A stretch of 6,582 nt of DNA from an uncultured Bacteroides sp. (GTDB taxonomy: Bacteria > Bacteroidota > Bacteroidia > Bacteroidales > Bacteroidaceae). The notes below the pieces were generated by a model that saw only the letters and a list, made by a program, of their open reading frames with translations, was not told where the DNA came from and ran no database searches. Positions 1 through 6,539 of the stretch are shown in pieces. The stretch covers positions 1 to 6,582 of the forward strand of contig USCT01000044.1 in NCBI GenBank assembly GCA_900553185.1, in the 5' to 3' direction. How positions within the stretch are numbered: position 1 is the first letter of the stretch; every line of letters starts with the position of its first letter. Position numbers and translations under genes: made by a program.

Positions 1-36
1 TTGTTTTTTACAATCAATGTTTCTCGATTGCGGTTG

Positions 37-67
37 CAAAGGTACATAAAGTTTTGGAAACTGCAAA
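37..67 (-). promoter_or_regulatory. Bacteroidetes-type promoter reading left, out of the window
   Basis: Read on the minus strand, TTTG (64-67) is followed by 19 bp and then TACCTTTG (37-44). This matches the Bacteroides -33/-7 consensus TTTG ... TAnnTTTG at the expected spacing. The start of transcription should fall near position 31, so the transcript would leave the window within about 30 bases and its gene is not visible. Bases after the -7 box continue as CAACCGC, as in the rightward promoter at the other end of the window. The -33 box overlaps one arm of the inverted repeat at 66-96. Confidence 0.75.
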
Positions 68-96
68 CTTTTTCTATAAAAAATAAAGAAAAAGTT
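66..96 (-). repeat. 10-bp inverted repeat, AT-rich, possible terminator part
   Basis: The arm AACTTTTTCT (66-75) is the exact reverse complement of AGAAAAAGTT (87-96), with an 11-base A/T loop between. On the minus strand it lies about 18 bases after the hairpin at 115-162 and supplies long U-rich stretches to any transcript coming from thiL. It could therefore act with that hairpin in termination. The stem is mostly A-U and would be weak as RNA. Its left arm overlaps the -33 box of the leftward promoter, so it could instead be a DNA-level site. Function is inferred only. Confidence 0.4.
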
Positions 97-114
97 ATTA
101 ACCGATTCATGAAC

Positions 115-162
115 GCTGTTCAAAACCTGTAAGGTGAACATCCCTTGTTGGTTTTGAACAGC
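115..162 (-). terminator. Long perfect hairpin downstream of thiL, probable terminator
   Basis: The arm GCTGTTCAAAACC (115-127) and GGTTTTGAACAGC (150-162) form a perfect 13-bp inverted repeat around a 22-base loop. Within the loop, AAGG (131-134) can pair with CCTT (143-146). It lies 22 bases past the thiL stop codon, where the end of the sppA-lpxK-punA-thiL transcript is expected and just before an independent leftward promoter. It lacks an immediate U-run: the first U-rich stretch on the minus strand begins about 20 bases further on. A classical intrinsic terminator is therefore not certain, and a processing or 3'-end stability structure is an alternative. Confidence 0.5.
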
Positions 163-183
163 TTCATATTCAGTAGATTACTG

Positions 184-1227
184 TTAATCCTGATTTTTCA
201 GTGGATTCCATCCCTGAGCCTTCAGTTCCAGCTCGTTTCCATCGCGGGTAACGAGGGCACATCCTAATTCCGGTTTGGTGATGTGTCCGATGAGCTTAAC
301 ATCTTTCAACTTCGAGACAGTTTCGTGTGCTGTAAGCGGAACCGTAAACAGCAACTCGTAATCTTCACCGCCGTTCAGGGCACAAGTACTCAGGTTCATG
401 TTGAATTCTTCAGCCATGACAGCGGTCTGATAATCAATCGGGATCCGTTCTTCGTATACGCGGCAACCGACATTGCTTTGTGAGCAGATGTGCATCAGTT
501 CCGATGACAGTCCGTCGGAGATGTCCATCATGGATGTTGGCTGGATACCGGCTTCAGCCAGTTCGGCAATGATGTCTTTACGGGCTTCCGGTTTCAGGAA
601 ACGTTCCAGCAGGTATTCCTTGCCGGCGAAGTCCGGCTGTACATCCTTTTCTCCCTGGAATACGGCCTTTTCGCGTTCCATCAGCTGTAGTCCCATATAG
701 GCTGCTCCCAGATCGCCTGATACGCAGATCAGGTCGGTCTCTTTGGCACCGTTGCGGTAGACCACCTTGTTCCTGTCGGCTTCTCCGATGCAGGTGATGG
801 AGATGGCCAGTCCCGTTACGGAAGAAGTGGTATCGCCACCTACAAGATCTACGTGGTGAAGGGCGCAGGCCAGCTTTAGCCCGTCGTAGAAATCTTCCAG
901 ATCTTCGATGCAAAAACGTTTGGATACGGCCAGTGATACGGTAATTTGTTTGGGGGTACCGTTCATGGCATAAATATCAGAAAAGTTCACCATGGCCGAT
1001 TTATACCCCAGATGTTTCAATGGGGTATATACCAGGTCGAAGTGTACACCTTCCATCAGCAGGTCGGTAGTGACCAGCACCTGCTTTTCGGGAAATTCCA
1101 ATACGGCTGCATCGTCGCCTACGCCGTATTTCGTTTCCGGATTTTGTAGCTTGATGTCCTGGGTGAGGTGCTTGATGAGGCCGAACTCGCCCAGGGTTGA
1201 AATTTCTGTTCTGTTTCCTTCGTGCAT
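184..1227 (-). CDS. thiL: Thiamine-monophosphate kinase (ThiL)
   Basis: This cytoplasmic enzyme phosphorylates thiamine monophosphate with ATP to give thiamine pyrophosphate, the last step of cofactor synthesis. The 347-residue protein has the expected length and family motifs. The N-terminal ISTLGEFGLI (9-18) is followed by the metal/nucleotide-binding GDDAA (37-41), TTDLLMEGVHF (53-63) and VGGDTTS (129-135). The C-terminal half has MMDISDGL (233-240) and NGGEDYELLF (285-294), typical of the AIR synthase-like fold. The ATG at 1227 is supported by the family-like N-terminus and by lying 6 bp after the punA stop. Tandem in-frame TAA codons (1236-1231) end punA just before it. It is the last gene of the sppA transcription unit. 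No TPP riboswitch is visible nearby and no other thiamine genes are in the window, so it is probably expressed constitutively with its neighbours. Confidence 0.96.
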   Translation of the reverse strand: MHEGNRTEISTLGEFGLIKHLTQDIKLQNPETKYGVGDDAAVLEFPEKQVLVTTDLLMEGVHFDLVYTPLKHLGYKSAMVNFSDIYAMNGTPKQITVSLAVSKRFCIEDLEDFYDGLKLACALHHVDLVGGDTTSSVTGLAISITCIGEADRNKVVYRNGAKETDLICVSGDLGAAYMGLQLMEREKAVFQGEKDVQPDFAGKEYLLERFLKPEARKDIIAELAEAGIQPTSMMDISDGLSSELMHICSQSNVGCRVYEERIPIDYQTAVMAEEFNMNLSTCALNGGEDYELLFTVPLTAHETVSKLKDVKLIGHITKPELGCALVTRDGNELELKAQGWNPLKNQD

Positions 1228-1233
1228 AGTTTA

Positions 1234-2043
1234 TTACGCTCTGTTGATAAGTTCTCTCATAATGGTAGTCATACGCGGCTGTGCCTCGTCGGCAGCTTTC
1301 TGTACTTCCTCGTGTGATACTTCTACTATTTTTCCTTCTACGCCCAGGTCGGTAATGACGGACACACCAAACACCTTGATACCGCAGTGGTTGGCTACGA
1401 TGACTTCCGGTACGGTAGACATGCCTACGGCGTCGGCTCCCAGAATGCGGAACATCTTATATTCTGCTGGAGTTTCGAAGGTAGGTCCCTGCGTGCCGAT
1501 GTATACCCCTTGCTGTACCTTGATTCCCTTTTCCTTGGCTATATCCAGTGCCTTGGCTATCAGTTCCTTGGAATATGCTTCACTCATATCCGGGAAACGC
1601 GGCCCGTATTCGATGTTTTTTCCGCGGAGCGGATGTTCGGGGAAGAAGTTGATGTGATCTGTAATGATCATCAGGTCGCCGATCTCAAAATCCGGATTGG
1701 TTCCTCCGGCGGCGTTTGACACGAAAAGAGTCTTGATACCCAGTTCACGCATGACACGTACGGGGAAAGTCACTTCTTTCATGGAATAGCCTTCGTAGAA
1801 ATGGAAACGTCCCTGCATGGCCATGATGTCCTTGTTACCCAGTTTGCCGAAAATCAGCTTGCCGCTGTGGCCTTCAACTGTTGATACCGGGAAATTGGGG
1901 ATGTCTGCGTAATTTATTTCGTATTTATCGGTAATTTCGTGTACCAGACTGCCCAGTCCTGTACCCAGAATGATGGCTGTTTCAGGATGGGAGTGCATTT
2001 TAGCCTTCAGAAAGGCGGCTGTTTCTTGAATTTTTTCTAACAT
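1234..2043 (-). CDS. punA: Purine nucleoside phosphorylase, trimeric (PNP) family
   Basis: It cleaves purine (deoxy)nucleosides with phosphate to free base and (deoxy)ribose 1-phosphate in purine salvage. From the ATG at 2043 it is 269 residues, normal for the low-molecular-weight trimeric family. In this numbering the visible motifs are GTGLGS (27-32), GHSGK (58-62), the phosphate/ribose-site GRFHFYEGY (78-86), NAAGG (110-114), the base-binding ETPAEY (190-195) and GMSTVPEVIVA (207-217). An upstream ATG at 2079 would add 12 residues (MKKNRLTIKLSR). I prefer 2043 because MLEKIQETAAF looks like the family N-terminus and the overlap with lpxK falls from 80 to 44 bp. Neither start has a clear Shine-Dalgarno sequence. 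Where human PNP has ITN (Asn243, which reads the 6-oxo group), this protein has ITD (Asp232), so it may accept 6-aminopurines. Family assignment is firm; exact specificity is open. Confidence 0.93.
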   Translation of the reverse strand: MLEKIQETAAFLKAKMHSHPETAIILGTGLGSLVHEITDKYEINYADIPNFPVSTVEGHSGKLIFGKLGNKDIMAMQGRFHFYEGYSMKEVTFPVRVMRELGIKTLFVSNAAGGTNPDFEIGDLMIITDHINFFPEHPLRGKNIEYGPRFPDMSEAYSKELIAKALDIAKEKGIKVQQGVYIGTQGPTFETPAEYKMFRILGADAVGMSTVPEVIVANHCGIKVFGVSVITDLGVEGKIVEVSHEEVQKAADEAQPRMTTIMRELINRA

Positions 2044-3106
2044 ACGCGATAATTTGATGGTTAAACGATTCTTCTTCATGATTCAGAAACCTGACTTCGA
2101 CGGGTAACACATGGAAGTAGGGTTTCAGGCTTTCACTCAATTGGGGATGAGCGATGAGCCGGGCGGCATCCTTTTCGGTCGTGACGATACTTTTCCGCAT
2201 TCCGGGCAAGTGAAGGAATGTTTCTTCGATGCGGCGCAGATCGGTTCCGTTGAAATTGTGATGATCACCGAATGTCAGCGGATATACGTGACGGGTGTGG
2301 CGTGACAACTCTTCCAGCAGAGGTGCTGGCGAGGCAATGCCGGTAACTACCAGCAAATGCTCATCCGGGGCCAATTCTTCCAAAGTCCGTTCCGGTGTGT
2401 GAGCAAAAAGCGGACGCAACTTTCCGTAAGCCAGTGTCGTAAAATAGAGTGACTGATGGGAGAGGGGGGACAGTTCGTTTCGGAACCGTTGCCGGCTCTC
2501 TGCATCCAGGTCTGGCGGACATTTGCTGACAATCAGTATGTCGGCCCGTTCCTTGCCCGAAGGTGCTTCCCGCAAACGGCCTGCAGGAAGCAGCTTGTCC
2601 TGATAAATGGGACGGTGGTAATCTATCAGCAGAATGTTCAATCCGGGTTTGACGTACCGGTGCTGGAACGCGTCGTCCAGCAGGATGACTTCTACACCGG
2701 AGACAGTATGGCCGTCGGTCAGCTGTCTGATACCGTGGCACCGGTCGCTGTCTACAGCTACGCAGATGTCCGGAAATTTGCGGGACATCTGGAACGGTTC
2801 GTCACCGATAGCTTCGATGGGGGTGTCAGGTTGTGCCAATACGAATCCTTTCGATTTCCGTTTGTATCCCCGGCTCAATACGGCTATGCGAAAACTTTTC
2901 CGGAGTAAGCGGATGAGGTATTCAGTGTGAGGGGTTTTGCCTGTACCTCCCACACTGATGTTTCCGATGCAGATGACCGGAAGCGGAAAGCTTCGTGATG
3001 TCAGAATGCCGTGGTCGAACAGACGGTTACGCAGACTGACTCCCAGCCCGTACAGGTATGCGAGGGGAATCAGTCCCCGGTAGATCTTGAAAGGTCGTCG
3101 ACTCAT
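2000..3106 (-). CDS. lpxK: Tetraacyldisaccharide 4'-kinase (LpxK)
   Basis: LpxK transfers phosphate from ATP to the 4'-position of the tetraacyl disaccharide 1-phosphate, making lipid IVA on the cytoplasmic face of the inner membrane. The 368-residue protein has an N-terminal amphipathic/hydrophobic stretch (about 11-30) that would bind the membrane, then the P-loop GNISVGGTGKTP (48-59). Further family motifs are GDEPF (101-105), the DD-containing LDDAFQHR (143-150), LLPAGRLRE (172-180), FGDHHNF (279-285) and VTTEKDAARL (308-317). The ATG at 3106 is preceded by the purine-rich AAGAAGAAAAATAC and lies 14 bp after the sppA stop. Its last 44 bp overlap the start of punA in another frame, suggesting translational coupling. 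Bacteroides species often remove the 4'-phosphate later with a phosphatase (established knowledge), but the kinase step is still used. Confidence 0.96.
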   Translation of the reverse strand: MSRRPFKIYRGLIPLAYLYGLGVSLRNRLFDHGILTSRSFPLPVICIGNISVGGTGKTPHTEYLIRLLRKSFRIAVLSRGYKRKSKGFVLAQPDTPIEAIGDEPFQMSRKFPDICVAVDSDRCHGIRQLTDGHTVSGVEVILLDDAFQHRYVKPGLNILLIDYHRPIYQDKLLPAGRLREAPSGKERADILIVSKCPPDLDAESRQRFRNELSPLSHQSLYFTTLAYGKLRPLFAHTPERTLEELAPDEHLLVVTGIASPAPLLEELSRHTRHVYPLTFGDHHNFNGTDLRRIEETFLHLPGMRKSIVTTEKDAARLIAHPQLSESLKPYFHVLPVEVRFLNHEEESFNHQIIAYVRKNSRNSRLSEG

Positions 3107-3120
3107 GTATTTTTCTTCTT

Positions 3121-4887
3121 TTATTGAATACGCAGATCGAAAGGCAGGCGGGCCTGAATGCGGTCGGCCTGTTTCAGCTTCTTCAGCAGGGCAAAACCGT
3201 GGTAATATTCGCCGAAAGTGGCTTCCAGTTTGCCTTCTATGTAGTTCTCTTTTCGGGTATTCAGCAGGCTGCTGAGCAGATTCTCTTTTTCCGGATAGCT
3301 CAGGATGGTATATTCAGTAATTTGGGCACGCTTGACAGCCTGGTCGAGTGCAGCCTGGATTCCACCCAGTTCGTCTACCAGTTTCAGCTCTTTAGCCATG
3401 CTGCCGCTCCAGACACGTCCTTCGGCTATTTCTTTCAACCGGTCGATCGGCATGTTGCGTCCGTCGGCACAGCGCTTGGTAAAGAGTTCATAACCACTGT
3501 TTACACTTTGCTGGATAAGTGCTTTCTCTTCTTCGTTCATCGGACGGTCAATTTGTCCCATGTCGGCCAGACGGTTGGTCTTTACTCCGTCTATGTGTAC
3601 GCCCAGTTTGTTGTTGATGAGTTCAGAAGCTTCCGGTACCATGCCGAAGATACCGATGGAGCCTGTCAGGGTGGTCGGTTCGGCTACGATCCAGTCGGCA
3701 GCGCACGAAATGTAATATCCTCCGGAAGCCGCATAATCTCCCATGGATACGATGACAGGCTTTTCGGCTTTCAGCAGGGAAACTTCCCGCCAGATCTGTT
3801 CTGCACCGTAAGCGCTTCCTCCCGGAGAGTTTACCCGCAGTACGACTGCTTTTACGCTTTCGTCGTTACGCAGTTTCTGTAAATCCCGGATGACACGTTC
3901 GGAATCGATACCTTCAGTCGGATCGGGGTCGGTTGTCGCGTCGATGTCGCCCACGGCATAGTATACGGCAATGATGTTTCCGCTTTTATCTTTCGGGACA
4001 TTCCGTTTTACGTTGATCATATCTTCCAGGGTAAGTGTGTTCAGCTTTTCGTCGTCTGCCACGTTCATGCGTTGTTTCAGGTAGCTTAACAGTTGGTCTT
4101 TGTATACCAGCGTGTCGGCCAGTCGGCTGCGGAGGCAGTCTTCTGCCGGGCGGAAGTCCATGCAGCTGTCGGCCAGCGTGTTCAGCTGTGTCGCAGAAAT
4201 GTTGCGCGATGCGGCTACATCCGTCAGGAGTTGCTGCCAGATGGATTGCGTGTAAGCCTGTGTCTGTTCCCGGTTGGCCGGACTCATTTCAGTACCTGTA
4301 AAGGTTTCTGTATACGATTTGTAGGTCCCGACACGGAAGATCTGCATCTGTACTCCGATTTTGTCGAGCAGGTCTTTCAGAAAAATACTCTGGGCCGACA
4401 GACCATGCCAGCTGATGGTACCCGAAGGATTCAGTGCTATTTTGTCGGCTACACTGGCCAGATAATATGTGCCTTGTGTGTAGTTTCCGCTGTAGGCGAC
4501 AATGAATTTTCCGCTTTTCTTGAAATCGAGCAGGGCTTCCCGTATTTCCTGCAGGGAAGCGGTTCCGCAGGTCAATAAGCCGGCATCCAGGTAGATTCCT
4601 TTGATTTTATCGTTTTCTTTGGCTTTATGGATGGAGGCGAGAATATCATCCAGACCGGTTGTTGTCAGTTGTTCACCGAGTAACTGGTCGAGTGGATTTT
4701 CCTGGTAGCGTTCGGCTACCGTTCCGCTCAACTCAAGTACGAAGATAGAATTATCTTTCACAACGGTTTCCGGCTGGCTGCTCATCAGCATTCCGGAAAC
4801 GGTGATGATACCCAGGATGGTGAAGACAATCCCGGCAATAAGGATGCCGACGATTGTCGCTAAGGTGGTCTTGAGGAATTCTTTCAT
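3121..4887 (-). CDS. sppA: Signal peptide peptidase SppA, long (67K-type) form
   Basis: This inner-membrane serine protease of family S49 digests signal peptides left after protein export. The 588-residue protein has one N-terminal transmembrane anchor (about 7-37), followed by two tandem S49 domains, as in the long E. coli enzyme. The catalytic dyad is split between them. The lysine is K190 in FRVGTYKS, matching E. coli K209. The serine is S388 in DYAASGGYY, matching E. coli S409. RVNSPGGS (351-358) and LTGSIGIFG (407-415) are also typical, so the enzyme looks intact and active. The ATG at 4887 is favoured by the basic residues and membrane helix right after it. A TAnnTTTG promoter about 30 bp upstream also supports it and makes this the first gene of the sppA-lpxK-punA-thiL unit. 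Confidence 0.96.
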   Translation of the reverse strand: MKEFLKTTLATIVGILIAGIVFTILGIITVSGMLMSSQPETVVKDNSIFVLELSGTVAERYQENPLDQLLGEQLTTTGLDDILASIHKAKENDKIKGIYLDAGLLTCGTASLQEIREALLDFKKSGKFIVAYSGNYTQGTYYLASVADKIALNPSGTISWHGLSAQSIFLKDLLDKIGVQMQIFRVGTYKSYTETFTGTEMSPANREQTQAYTQSIWQQLLTDVAASRNISATQLNTLADSCMDFRPAEDCLRSRLADTLVYKDQLLSYLKQRMNVADDEKLNTLTLEDMINVKRNVPKDKSGNIIAVYYAVGDIDATTDPDPTEGIDSERVIRDLQKLRNDESVKAVVLRVNSPGGSAYGAEQIWREVSLLKAEKPVIVSMGDYAASGGYYISCAADWIVAEPTTLTGSIGIFGMVPEASELINNKLGVHIDGVKTNRLADMGQIDRPMNEEEKALIQQSVNSGYELFTKRCADGRNMPIDRLKEIAEGRVWSGSMAKELKLVDELGGIQAALDQAVKRAQITEYTILSYPEKENLLSSLLNTRKENYIEGKLEATFGEYYHGFALLKKLKQADRIQARLPFDLRIQ

Positions 4888-4916
4888 GTTGTTTTTCGAG
4901 TTTGGTTATTAATGAA

Positions 4917-4947
4917 CAAAGTTATTCTTTTTGTGCGAAAAGGCCAA
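4917..4947 (-). promoter_or_regulatory. Promoter of the sppA-lpxK-punA-thiL operon
   Basis: On the minus strand TTG (4945-4947) is followed by 20 bp and then TAACTTTG (4917-4924), a good match to the Bacteroides -33/-7 consensus. The start of transcription should be near 4911, giving a leader of roughly 24 bases before the sppA ATG at 4887. The promoter lies in the 75-bp gap after the glycerate kinase gene, so the four-gene unit can be expressed independently of it. Read-through from upstream is still possible. Confidence 0.7.
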
Positions 4948-4962
4948 GCCTGCCTTTCTTTT

Positions 4963-6108
4963 TTATTTTTCTTTCTTTGCGTAGATCCGGCAGATTTGGG
5001 CCACGGTTCTCCGGATGTTCGACCGGGCAAATTCGGGTTCCATGGCTTTTTCCAGCGGTATGGGGAAAGGGGTAGTGGGAAAAACTGCCAGAAATCCCGC
5101 TTCGTTCAGTGCATCGGTGTCTTCTACGCCGCCGGAGAGAAGGAGGACAGGAATATCTGCGGAGACAGCCCGTCTCAGTATGCCCGCAGGTACTTTTCCC
5201 ATGAGGGTCTGCCGGTCGGAGTGCCCTTCGCCGGTAATGATCAGGTCTGTGTCGTGCAATTGTTCATTCATCCCGAGGGTGTCCAGTATGAGATCAATGC
5301 CGGGCTTGAGACGGGCTTTCAGGAAAGCGGCTAGACATCCTCCCATCCCTCCGGCAGCACCGGCACCGGGCAGATGGTCGACGGATGTACCTGTATATGA
5401 ACGGATGAGGCGGGCAAAACGTTGCAGTCCGGTGTCCAGCAGGCGGACTTCAGAGGCTGACGCGCCTTTCTGGGGAGCAAATATGCAGGCGGCTCCTGTG
5501 GGACCATAAAAAGGATTGGTTACATCGCAGGCTACGGTAAAACGGGCTTCGTGTATCAAAGGAGAAACATTCGAAGTGTCTATGCGTGCTACATTCAACA
5601 ACTGCATGCCTCCGGTGCCCAGTTCCCGGTCATTGGCGTCATAGAAGCGGTAACCCAATGCCTGGAGCATACCCATGCCGGCGTCGTTTGTAGCGCTGCC
5701 GCCTATACCGATCAGAAACTGGCGGTATCCTTTCTGGAGGGCATGCAGAATCAGTTCTCCGGTACCGTAGGTGGTGGTGTACATGGGGTTTCTCTCTTCC
5801 GGCGAAAGGAGTGGAAGCCCACTGGCCTGAGCCATCTCGATGATAACGGTTTCCTGGTTTCCTAAAATGCCATATCGGGCAGTGTGGAGGCGCATCAGCG
5901 GATCGTGTACCTGTGCGGAAAGAAATTTGCCGTTCGTGGCTTGTACCAGGACTTCCAGCATACCTTCGCCTCCATCTGCTACCGGGAAACAGAGTATCTG
6001 GCAGTCGGGGAGGACTTGTCGGATGCCTTCGCTGGCGGCCTGTTCTGCTTCGAGAGAACTCAGGCATCCTTTATAGGAATCGATGGCTAAAATAATTTTG
6101 TGCATCAT
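4963..6108 (-). CDS. glxK: Glycerate kinase, type 1 (GlxK/GarK family)
   Basis: It phosphorylates D-glycerate with ATP; family members make 2- or 3-phosphoglycerate, and the sequence alone does not settle which. From the ATG at 6108 the protein is 381 residues, normal for the family. Motifs in this numbering are AIDSYKGCLSS (8-18, family DSFKGSLS), VADGGEGM (42-49), YGTGELI (110-116), GIGGSATNDAGMGM (130-143), GAGAAGGMGG (254-263) and TGEGHSDRQTLMGKVPAG (292-309). In the last motif HSD replaces the more usual RLD; the Asp is kept. The reading frame stays open to an ATG at 6207, but the extra 33 residues do not resemble the family and the -7 box at 6137-6144 lies inside them, so that start is rejected. 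The ATG at 6105 is equally possible. No glyoxylate, tartronate or garD-type partner genes are in the window, so the source of glycerate is unknown. Confidence 0.92.
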   Translation of the reverse strand: MMHKIILAIDSYKGCLSSLEAEQAASEGIRQVLPDCQILCFPVADGGEGMLEVLVQATNGKFLSAQVHDPLMRLHTARYGILGNQETVIIEMAQASGLPLLSPEERNPMYTTTYGTGELILHALQKGYRQFLIGIGGSATNDAGMGMLQALGYRFYDANDRELGTGGMQLLNVARIDTSNVSPLIHEARFTVACDVTNPFYGPTGAACIFAPQKGASASEVRLLDTGLQRFARLIRSYTGTSVDHLPGAGAAGGMGGCLAAFLKARLKPGIDLILDTLGMNEQLHDTDLIITGEGHSDRQTLMGKVPAGILRRAVSADIPVLLLSGGVEDTDALNEAGFLAVFPTTPFPIPLEKAMEPEFARSNIRRTVAQICRIYAKKEK

Positions 6109-6136
6109 GTTCGATCGGTTTTCAACAGTGTAAGTG

Positions 6137-6144
6137 CAAAGGTA
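6137..6144 (-). promoter_or_regulatory. Promoter -7 box of the glycerate kinase gene
   Basis: The minus strand reads TACCTTTG followed by CAC, a full match to TAnnTTTG, 28 bp before the ATG at 6108. The start of transcription should be near 6131, giving a leader of about 23 bases without a clear Shine-Dalgarno sequence. No TTG lies at the expected 19-20 bp upstream, so the -33 element is poor and the promoter may be weak or helped by an activator. Confidence 0.65.
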
Positions 6145-6299
6145 GGATTTTCTGCATAAGAGGCCGGGCTGTTGGCTTATTATTTTGTGCGGGGGAACGT
6201 ATTGCATAGCGATTGTGGAATGATTTGAAAACGCTTGTCGGGTGAATATTGGATCCGGATTTGTGAATTTATGAATATGTTGTAACAGAACTGAAAAAC

Positions 6300-6378
6300 G
6301 TTCGTTCGTTTGAATCGTTTCGTGCGTTCGTTTGATACAGAATGTCCGTTCGTTTGGTTTATTTCGTCCGTTCGTTTT
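6300..6378 (+). repeat. Four-copy direct repeat GTNCGTTCGTTTG with exact 22-bp period
   Basis: Copies lie at 6300-6312 (GTTCGTTCGTTTG), 6322-6334 (GTGCGTTCGTTTG), 6344-6356 (GTCCGTTCGTTTG) and 6366-6378 (GTCCGTTCGTTTT). Starts are exactly 22 bp apart, about two helical turns. The 9-bp spacers (AATCGTTTC, ATACAGAAT, GTTTATTTC) are largely unlike one another, so only the 13-mer and its spacing are kept. That pattern fits an array of binding sites on nearly one face of the helix better than a recent tandem duplication. The array ends about 155 bp from the glycerate kinase -7 box and about 160 bp from the rightward -33 box, so the regulated gene cannot be told. I do not recognise the motif. Confidence 0.85.
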
Positions 6379-6397
6379 CCGTTTTTCCTTTTGTCCC

Positions 6398-6411
6398 TCG
6401 CGCGTGCGCGA
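6398..6411. repeat. 14-bp GC-rich palindrome
   Basis: TCGCGC (6398-6403) and GCGCGA (6406-6411) are exact reverse complements around GT. The inner bases alternate purine and pyrimidine and stand out against AT-rich flanks. It starts 20 bp after the last 22-bp-phased repeat. It may be a dimer-binding operator or simply a short hairpin; no T-run follows on either strand, so it is not a normal terminator. Confidence 0.6.
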
Positions 6412-6527
6412 AATAAATATGGAGTACGTAATTTCCCGTCCTTTTATACTCAGAATGATTTTTTAACCTGTATTCTGTTGTTTTTCAGATGTTTGAACAA
6501 TTATTTTGAAAAAACTTTTAAAAAAGA

Positions 6528-6537
6528 GTTGTACAAC
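6528..6537. promoter_or_regulatory. 10-bp palindrome next to the rightward promoter, possible operator
   Basis: GTTGTACAAC is a perfect palindrome ending 2 bp before the -33 TTG of the rightward promoter (6540-6542). That placement would suit a regulator dimer acting on the promoter. A perfect 10-mer can occur by chance in AT-rich sequence, so the operator role is only inferred. Confidence 0.35.
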
Positions 6538-6539
6538 AG

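Noticed and set aside
171..183. Small hairpin CAGTA-GAT-TACTG just after the thiL stop
   Set aside because: A 5-bp stem with no U-run is common by chance; the 13-bp hairpin further on is the stronger candidate for the transcript end.
992..1657. 221-residue plus-strand open frame opposite thiL and punA
   Set aside because: It lies antisense to two well-recognised genes, has no recognisable domain, and its composition is that expected from the opposite strand of coding DNA.
3124..3882. 252-residue plus-strand open frame inside sppA
   Set aside because: It is antisense to the conserved catalytic domain of sppA, which fully explains the sequence; no independent motif or promoter is seen.
4939..4957. 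Hairpin AAAGGC (4939-4944) with GCCTTT (4952-4957) as a terminator after the glycerate kinase gene
   Set aside because: The stem is only 6 bp, the U-run on the minus strand is four bases, and the -33 box of the sppA promoter sits in its loop. It is too weak to call.
6300..6378. Repeat array as a CRISPR locus
   Set aside because: The repeats are only 13 bases and the spacers 9 bases, far below CRISPR sizes, and no cas gene is present.
6342..6416. 24-codon plus-strand ORF running through the repeat array
   Set aside because: It is short, built largely from the repeat sequence and lacks a promoter or ribosome binding site at a sensible distance, so chance is the better explanation.
6419..6466. 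15-codon plus-strand ORF, possible leader peptide
   Set aside because: It lies upstream of the visible rightward promoter (6540-6569), so it would not be in that transcript, and it shows no attenuator structure.
6451..6477. CAGAAT/ATTCTG stem followed by a T-rich stretch as a plus-strand terminator
   Set aside because: The stem is 6 bp with a 15-base loop and no plus-strand gene precedes it.
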